Assembly: GCF_047511655.1 (NCBI RefSeq)
Contig: NC_133387.1
Span: forward strand, 25,228,353 to 25,292,352
DNA from: Castor canadensis
Lineage: Eukaryota; Chordata; Mammalia; Rodentia; Castoridae
DNA length: 64,000 nucleotides
Reading direction: 5' to 3'
Translations under genes and position numbers: made by a program
The notes under the pieces: model-generated
The model's input: the letters and a program-made list of their open reading frames with translations, nothing else
The model's database searches: none
What the model was told of the DNA's origin: nothing
Part shown: positions 58,193-64,000 of the stretch, piece after piece
Position numbering within the stretch: position 1 is the first letter of the stretch
Layout: every line of letters starts with the position of its first letter

Positions 58193-59118
58193 ATCCCTTT
58201 TCCTCCCCACTGCTTCCAGAGGTGGCTCCATCTCTGACTGCATCATGGCTGCCCTCGGACCACTCATGAAGCCCGAGATTGTCAGAAAGAGGAGCAAGAG
58301 ATCTACCTGCACCAGTCAGATGGATGTGTCAAAATTAAGGGCAAGGTACTGGCAACAGGGTGTGGAGAAGCTTCAAGAGTCAGATCTTCACACTAGTTAT
58401 GGGAGCAACAAGGAAACAGCTGGGCTGGCAGAGTGGCTCAAGCAGTAGAGTGCTTGCTAGCAAAAGTGAGGCCCTGAGTTTAAGCCTTAGTACTGCCAAA
58501 AGAAAAAAAAGAAAAAGAAAAGCACGGGATCTGGGTGTGGTGGCTCACGCCTAAGAATCCCAGTGCTCAGGAGGATGGAGGTTTGAGGCCAGAAGTGTGA
58601 ACAAAATTGTTAGCGAGACACATCTCAACAAACAAGCTGGGCACGGTGATACTAGCCTGTGATCCCAGCTACGCAAGAGGCACAGGTAGGAGGATCTTGG
58701 TCTGAGGCCAGCCCAGGCAAAAACTCAAGACCCTATCCGAAAAGAAACTAGAGCAAAAAGTGCTGGGGGCATGGCTCAAGTGGTAGAGACCCTGCCTAGC
58801 AAGTGCAAGACCCAGTGCTCAAACCTCCAGTACTATAAAAAAACAGACAAAACACATCCCTAGTGGTTTCTAGAATTTCCTGGGTTCACAGCAACAAGGA
58901 TCTGGAAATGCTCTTGACATTCAACAAATGTCACTGCGGAGACTGATCACAAAGGTTCCTCCAAGAACCGCAAAGCCATCATGGAAAGAGCTGCCCAACT
59001 GGTCTCAGCGTCACCAATCCCAACGCCAGTCTGTACAGCGCAGAAAATGAACAGACAGTTCAGTGCATGTTTCATTTGTGCTTAAATAAAACTACAAAAA
59101 ATGCCATCTGTATTAAAA
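58193..59118 (+). pseudogene. RPL32: Processed RPL32 pseudogene, split by SINEs
   Basis: RPL32 (large-subunit ribosomal protein eL32) retrocopy. The 5' part (58200-58420) has UTR-like GAGGTGGCTCCATCTC, then ATG at 58245 reading MAALGPLMKPEIVRKRSK; a frameshift and an internal deletion follow. The 3' part (58860-59118) encodes recognisable pieces such as SGF-like, ELEMLLTFNKCHC-like and VTNPNASLYSAENE-like peptides in shifting frames. It then has UTR, AATAAA-type TAAATAAAACTA and a poly(A) run at 59115. No introns. SINEs fill 58420-58855. A duplicated target, AAAAAAGTG(G/A)AAAG, flanks it. Confidence 0.88.
58420..58855 (+). mobile_element. Three SINE segments inserted in the RPL32 pseudogene
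   Basis: 58420-58515 right-arm monomer with a GAAAAAGAAA tail; 58530-58630 B1-like; 58635-58850 dimer ending CTCCAGTACTATAAAAAAAC. RPL32 sequence ends at GGGAGCAACAAGGAAAC and resumes at CACATCCCTAGTGGTTTC. Confidence 0.8.
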
Positions 59119-59132
59119 AAAAAAGTGAAAAG

Positions 59133-59227
59133 AAGCTGGTGGTGGTACAGCAATCAGTAGGCTGAGACAGAAGTCGAGAGCTCAAGGCAAGCCTAGGCTA
59201 CATAGTGAGGCCCTGTCTCCAAAAACA
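59133..59227 (+). mobile_element. B1-like SINE inserted at the pseudogene's own target site
   Basis: AGCTGGTGGTGGTACAGCAA to GAGGCCCTGTCTCC, then A-rich. It is bracketed by AAAAAAGTGAAAAG at 59119-59132 and 59228-59241. Confidence 0.85.
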
Positions 59228-59321
59228 AAAAAAGTGAAAAGCTAACCCACAGAATTTTCCATAGAGGAAAATGTTTGTTAACCATATTCCTGGCAAGCAA
59301 CTGATATCTAGAATATAGAGA

Positions 59322-59405
59322 ACTCTTGGAGTTGGGTGTGAGCTTGGAGGTAGAGCACACGCTTAGCATACGAAAGACCTTTGGTTCAATCCCCAGCGCA
59401 CATGT

Positions 59406-59449
<44 letters not shown>
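59322..59449 (+). mobile_element. ID SINE ending in (CA)n
   Basis: GGAGTTGGGTGTGAGCTTGG to GGTTCAATCCCCAGCGCACA, continuing into about 20 CA units (59409-59449). AGAACTCTT occurs on both sides (59320-59328, 59448-59456), a likely target duplication. Confidence 0.85.
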
Positions 59450-59451
<2 letters not shown>

Positions 59452-59509
59452 CTCTTACAACTGAATAGTGAAAAGGAAAAAGATAAATACTCTAAAAACA
59501 GGCAATAGG

Positions 59510-59730
59510 ACTGAGTATCATTGGCTTACACCTGTAATCCTAGCTACTTGGGAGGCTGAGATCAGGAGGATCGAGGTTCAAGGCCATCCCAGGCAAATAG
59601 TTTGAGAGACACCCATCTCCAAAATAACCAGTGCAAAATGAACTGAAAGTGTGGCTTAAGTGATGAAGTCCCTGCTTTGCAAACATGAGCCCAGAGTTCA
59701 AACCCTAGTCCCAGCAAAACAGAAAGGAAA
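59510..59730 (+). mobile_element. Dimeric SINE
   Basis: GACTGAGTATCATTGGCTTA to TTCAAACCCTAGTCCCAGC. Confidence 0.8.
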
Positions 59731-60170
59731 ATTCAGATCCTTAGTTGTCTAGTCACGTTACAGGCACTATAGCTTCACCTGGTCACCATATTGCATGGTC
59801 CACCGTTGCCAAAAGTTCTACTGGGCTGTGGAGGAGTCACTGTAGGAGCCTGAGAGCTGGGCCTGCATGACAGGAGGAAGAGGAGAGGGTGGGAAGAAGA
59901 GGGAAATCTGGTAGGCGGCCACACAGTTCCTCTCCTCATTCCTTACCCTTTTAGCCTTTCCAGGCACTAATGGATCTCCAGGGGTCAGAAAAGAAAGTCA
60001 GAAGAGACTGGAGAAGTCTGGGCTCAAGCCAATCAGACTCCTGGGAGGGCAAAGCTCCCTTCTCGGTTGTAGAACACGGAGTCCAGAGGCCACTGTGGCA
60101 GTCTGGAAAACTGCCCACCTACAGAGCTGGTTGGCATGTGAATTTCTTTTTCCCCTTCCCTTCCTTTCTT
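59731..60170. other. Intergenic, nothing recognised
   Basis: 440 nt of unique sequence between SINEs; no coding or repeat signal noticed. Confidence 0.5.
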
Positions 60171-60174
60171 TTTT

Positions 60175-60475
60175 TTGTTTTTTAAGCACTGGGGCTTGAA
60201 CTCGGGCTACACCTTGAGCTACACCACCAGCCCTTTTTTGTGAAGGGTTTTTTCAAGATAGGGTCTCACAAACTATTTGCCTGGGCTGTCTTTGAACCTT
60301 GATCCTCCAGATCTCTGCCTTCTGAGTAGCTAAGATTACAGGTGTGAGCCACCAGTGCCCTGCCTGTTTCTCTTTTCTTTTCCTCCTCCCCTCTCCTCTC
60401 CTCTCAACTCTCCTCTCCTCCTTCCCTTTCCCCTTCCTTCCTTCCTTCCTTCCTTCCTTCCTTCCTTCCTTTTTT
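60175..60475 (-). mobile_element. Inverted dimeric SINE followed by a CT-rich tract
   Basis: GGGGCTTGAACTCGGGCTAC to GTGAGCCACCAGTGCCCTGC (60360). A pyrimidine-rich stretch with nine or ten CTTC units follows at about 60366-60475. Confidence 0.8.
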
Positions 60476-62280
60476 GCTACAGCTTTCAATGTGACTGTAT
60501 TGGTCTCTCTCAGAAGCAAAACAAAATTAAAAACTCACACACTCTAAAATCCCAGCAGGTTCTAGTCAACAAGGAAGTACTGTCCTCACTGTGTCACTCT
60601 GTCGGCTTGCAGATTGTCATTTCATACTTCATCAGGGATCCTGCAGCTCAGCACTGTGTCAGGAACACAAGGAGGTGGACCTGTGGTGGGTCCCTTAAGA
60701 ATGGGCAAAGGAGACCCTTCCTGAAGGGGATTGGTGGGCTACTCAGCCTGAATTTGGGGGTGGTGTAGCCCGGCTGTGGAATATGAGTCGTAGAGTTGGA
60801 ATTGCACACCTGTGATAAACAGCACATTCTTCACCCTCCGCTGCTCAGCCAGGGGCCCCTTTGCCTGGAGTAGGTGTGATGCTGCCAGTAGGGACTTGGG
60901 AGGGTTGAGATGGGAACCCTGTTGGAGAGGTCACTGGGAGGTGAACTAGCGAGAGTTGTGGGGAAGTGGGAGCAGGTGCTGAATCCTGCCTAGCCTGCTC
61001 TACATACCACCCCCAAACTAAATCACATGTTGTACACGTGATCGCGTGGGATGGCACGAGCCAGGTGAAGTGTTGAAGACCTCCCTGGGCTTTTACCACT
61101 GTATGGGCTTTGCCTCAGTGCCTTCATAGAACATACCTTATTTCACTGGTCACAACTGTTACGATTTGAAAGATATCAGATGAAACAGAAAATTTTAAGC
61201 ATTTGCTAGTCCCTTCTCTCTGTCCCTCTCACAATAACCTTTTGCTTCTAGCTACCAAATCCAGAGAGAAAACCAAAACCAACCTGCTGCTCTGTGGGTG
61301 CAACCCAGAGGAAGTAAGAACTAAGTAGCTCACGTGGGGGTGGCATGTCAGACACAAGCGTAGGTCAGGCACGTGTTACCTGTTCATTGTCCCTGCTGAA
61401 TTGTCCCAACATCCAGAAGGGATAGGTATTGCATTTTACAGATGGAAGAGTTTGCCTTAGGGAGATTAAACAGCTTGGTGGAGTACTGGTTAAATGAGCC
61501 TATCAGTTGAAGACCAGTTCCCCTCAGAAGGATTTAGCTGAAGAGAACTGAAAGCAGGAGCTATTCGCAGATCAGAAGGCACAGTTAAGAAAGCTTCAAG
61601 GGCTGTTAAGGCTCAAAGGAACGTATTCGTGGGAAGCAACTGGCACTCCCTGGGCTGAAGGGAGACGGGGAAGGAACAGTGGTACCTAGGGAGCCCAGGG
61701 AGAGCAGAGGCAGGGAAGGAATACCCCACCATTCTCTCCTGCCCACTAAGCTTTGCTAGTGCCTGTCATTGACTGACCCAGTGACTCCACAGCATGAACG
61801 CTTCCCCAGGGCACACACATAATGCCAGGAAACCAGCAGTCTCTATGTAGGAGGCCATCGATGCCACGTAAGGACTGACAGTCTTTTTCCAGCTAACCTG
61901 GCTAGGAAGGCTGCCTGTGACCCCATGAAGGAACAGGACCCCTTACTCCAAGCCTGACGTTGGCCTGTGCTCACATGCTTCTCTCCACCAAGACTCCCTC
62001 CTGCTTCCATAGCCTGTGTGTCTCAGTCATGGCTGTACTCATGTCTAGGACAGTGCCTGACACAAAACAGGCTGACAGTAGTCACTCAAAAATGGAACTC
62101 AAATGCCTCTCCCAACCATATCCTTTCCTCAGGACCCTGGGTTCTAATTTTCATAGAGTGTGTTTTTCAGAAGTTGCCTTACTTCTGTGCAGCTAAAGAA
62201 TGTTAACATTGACTTTTCAGTTGGGACCTCAGAGGGAGACAATGATAATAAAAGTAATAATATGCTGCTGGTGTTAAAAA
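60476..62280. other. Intergenic, no gene recognised; one MIR-like relic
   Basis: Unique sequence apart from a MIR-like stretch at about 61425-61490 (TTGCATTTTACAGATGGAAG). Confidence 0.55.
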
Positions 62281-62284
62281 TATA

Positions 62285-62385
62285 CTAGGCAGCCGGCGGA
62301 GTGGCTCAAGTGGTAGAGTGCCTGCCTAGTAACCGTGAGACCCTGAGTTCAAGCCCCAATACTGCTAAAAAAAAAAAAAAAAAGT
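62285..62385 (+). mobile_element. ID-like SINE monomer
   Basis: GCCGGCGGAGTGGCTCAAGT to TCAAGCCCCAATACTGC with an A17 tail. Confidence 0.85.
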
Positions 62386-62754
62386 GCCAGGCACTTTAAA
62401 ACACGTTTTCCATGCATCATTCCATTCAGCACCTGTGGGCACCTCATGCATATCTTGAACACACCTCATTCTGGTTCTATGAGGCTGCAAACAAGTCCGC
62501 ACACGTGCATCCTGATAGCAGCTTGCCTCAGGTCTTGGCTGCAAATCTTGACCTTCTTGCTTGGGAGTTCCTGTAGTGCATGGCATGGCATTGAGCATCT
62601 GGGAGCAGCTAATGCCCTGTGGTCACTCTTTCCCAATGGAGCACTGATGCCAGCAAATAAATGCCTGCACTTTGTTCTGGTCATACTGCTCAGTTGGTTC
62701 AGGGGATTGAATGTCCATAGAAGTGGCCAACTCCATAATACAATCTTTCTTTTT

Positions 62755-63085
62755 TGCAGTACTGATGTTTGAAGTCAGGGCCTCATGCTTGCTTGGCAAG
62801 CGATTTACCACTGGAGCCTCGCATGGCTCTCCAGCCTTCCCTGTTTCACTTTTCCATCCCTCACTCCTGCACTTTTTTTTTTTTTTTGCAGTACTGGGAT
62901 TTGAACTCAGGACCTATACCTTGAGCCACTCCACCAGAGCCCCCTCCCCTTTTTTTGTGAAGGGTTTTTTGAGATAGGGTCTCATGAACTATTTCCTGAG
63001 GCTGGCTTTGAACCATGATTTTCCTGTTCTCTGCCTTCTGAGTAGTTTAGGATCACAAGCGTGAGCCACTGGTGGCTGGCTTCAC
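62755..63085 (-). mobile_element. Inverted SINEs: right arm 62755-62850, dimer 62880-63085
   Basis: GATGTTTGAAGTCAGGGCCT, then a T15 tail, GGGATTTGAACTCAGGACCT and a left arm ending GTGAGCCACTGGTGGCTGGC. Confidence 0.8.
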
Positions 63086-63189
63086 TCCTGCTCTTTGGGA
63101 TCACATTCCAGAATAAATCTGCTTGTAAGTCTTTGTCCTAGGCTCTGCTTCAGGGAACCCAGGCTAAGACAATCTCTACAACCACTATG

Positions 63190-63670
63190 ACAGGTACTTT
63201 TATCATCCCTGTTTCATGGGGGAGGAAGCTGAGGCTGAGAAAGGTTCAGTAACTTGTCAAGATCATACAGCAGGTAAGGGGTGGGACTATGGATCATGGA
63301 ACAAAGGAAACACCTCTCTCAGGTAGTAGGAGAATGGGTTGCCAGGGACCTGGCATTGAGTCCAGGCTCCGTGGCTTTTTCCCAGTGTGACTTGGAGCTA
63401 CTTACTGTACTCTTGGACAGTTCATCTGTAAAATGGGGACAAAGGCAACCCCACCCTGCATCTTTAGGGTACAGATTAGAGATCATGAAAGAGAAGCCAT
63501 AAGACCTCCTGTGCACAAGCCATGATGGGTGCTCCTCCTGGCATTATTTTACTTCCTCTCTGAGGTAGGTGTGAGAGCTCAGTGTCACAGCTAAGAGAAA
63601 TTAGCCACTGAAAATGAAATGACTTGCCTGAGGTCACACAGAATTGAGCAGCAGCCTGGGATGGGTCTGT
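63190..63670. mobile_element. Group of MIR-like relics
   Basis: 63205-63285 (+) GAGGAAGCTGAGGCTGAGAA, AACTTGTCAAGATCATACAG. 63380-63445 (-) TTCATCTGTAAAATGGGGAC. 63615-63655 (+) ATGACTTGCCTGAGGTCACA. Confidence 0.7.
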
Positions 63671-64000
63671 GACCACCCTTCCTAATCCCCAGCTTCCAGG
63701 ACTTGCCTTGTAAGAGGCACCCAATGAATGGAAACAATTTTCCTTAAACAAAGTGGGAAGAGAGCTGCTACTTCCTTGTTCCTTTTCCTGCTAGTTGGCC
63801 CTGGCTTTTCTCTGCGCTGTGACCCCAGCTCCAGGTCACAAAGGCCAGGTTGAGTCAGTCTGGCTTCTCTGGCTGCAAACTGCTCAGGCTCCCTTAGGGA
63901 GGGACCTTCCTCAGGACTGAGGAAGAGATGCTGCCCTTCCCTAGCTTTACTGAAGCCTTGCCCCATAGGGAAAAGGGGCTGAGAGGGCCAGGGAGACCTT
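63671..64000. other. Window end, nothing recognised
   Basis: Unique sequence with short open frames but no known motif. KCP, expected beyond IRF5 from human gene order, is not visible. Confidence 0.5.

Larger units (their letters stand above)
57300..59515 (+). mobile_element. Old sense L1, internally deleted and repeatedly interrupted
   Basis: ORF2-like fragments appear in order: GGGACATTTTATAATGACAA and AATAAATATACATACACCTA (57880-57950), then CAAAAGCACAAACAACAAAG and TAAATTGGACTTCATCAAGA (58100-58170). They resume AAGCTAACCCACAGAATTTT (59238) and GATATCTAGAATATAGAGAA (59302). Interruptions: SINE 57405-57625, RPL32 pseudogene 58193-59118, SINE 59133-59227, ID plus (CA)n 59322-59449. Confidence 0.75.

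Overview
The window is nuclear DNA from a placental mammal, almost certainly a rodent. It has long GT-AG introns, a CpG-island promoter, L1 elements of several ages, ancient MIR-like SINEs and MaLR-like LTR sequence. It also carries dozens of dimeric SINEs with a 7SL/B1-like left arm ('...GTGGCTCACACCTGTAATCC...') and an ID-like, tRNA-derived right arm ('GGGCTGGTGGAGTGGCTCAA...', 'CTGAGTTCAAACCCCAGTAC'). These are not the typical mouse/rat B1/B2 or squirrel forms. From memory they best fit a castorimorph rodent (beaver or kangaroo-rat lineage), a tentative assignment.

Layout: (1) 1-31.5 kb, plus strand: the 3' half of TNPO3 (transportin-3). Eleven exons encode the last 423 residues, and a further exon lies wholly in the 3' UTR. 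Counting back from the stop with the known 923-residue length of the human protein places the arginines of the cargo-binding helix at 664/667/671, so the exon set appears complete and in frame. (2) 31.5-35.4 kb: SINE-rich gap between two convergent genes. (3) 35.4-45.7 kb, minus strand: IRF5, complete. Eight coding exons join in frame to a 501-residue protein, with a CpG-island promoter at about 45.1-45.9 kb. (4) 46-64 kb: intergenic DNA with SINE clusters, a MaLR-type LTR, an old L1 carrying a processed RPL32 pseudogene, long microsatellites and a group of MIR-like relics. I could not support any protein-coding exon here. The TNPO3-IRF5 tail-to-tail order matches human 7q32, where KCP lies beyond IRF5; no KCP exon was recognised.

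TNPO3 imports phosphorylated SR-type splicing factors into the nucleus. IRF5 is an innate-immune transcription factor acting downstream of Toll-like receptors. They are physical neighbours, not members of one pathway.

I found no sign of a new multi-gene system. The points most worth checking are: a young L1 holding a second inverted L1 with both target-site duplications intact; a conserved-looking CGGGG repeat in the IRF5 promoter; an intact proximal IRF5 poly(A) signal at the distance known from human; a TNPO3 3'-UTR intron 33 nt after the stop; SINEs landing within about 65 nt of three splice acceptors; and an RPL32 pseudogene whose target site appears to have been used twice.
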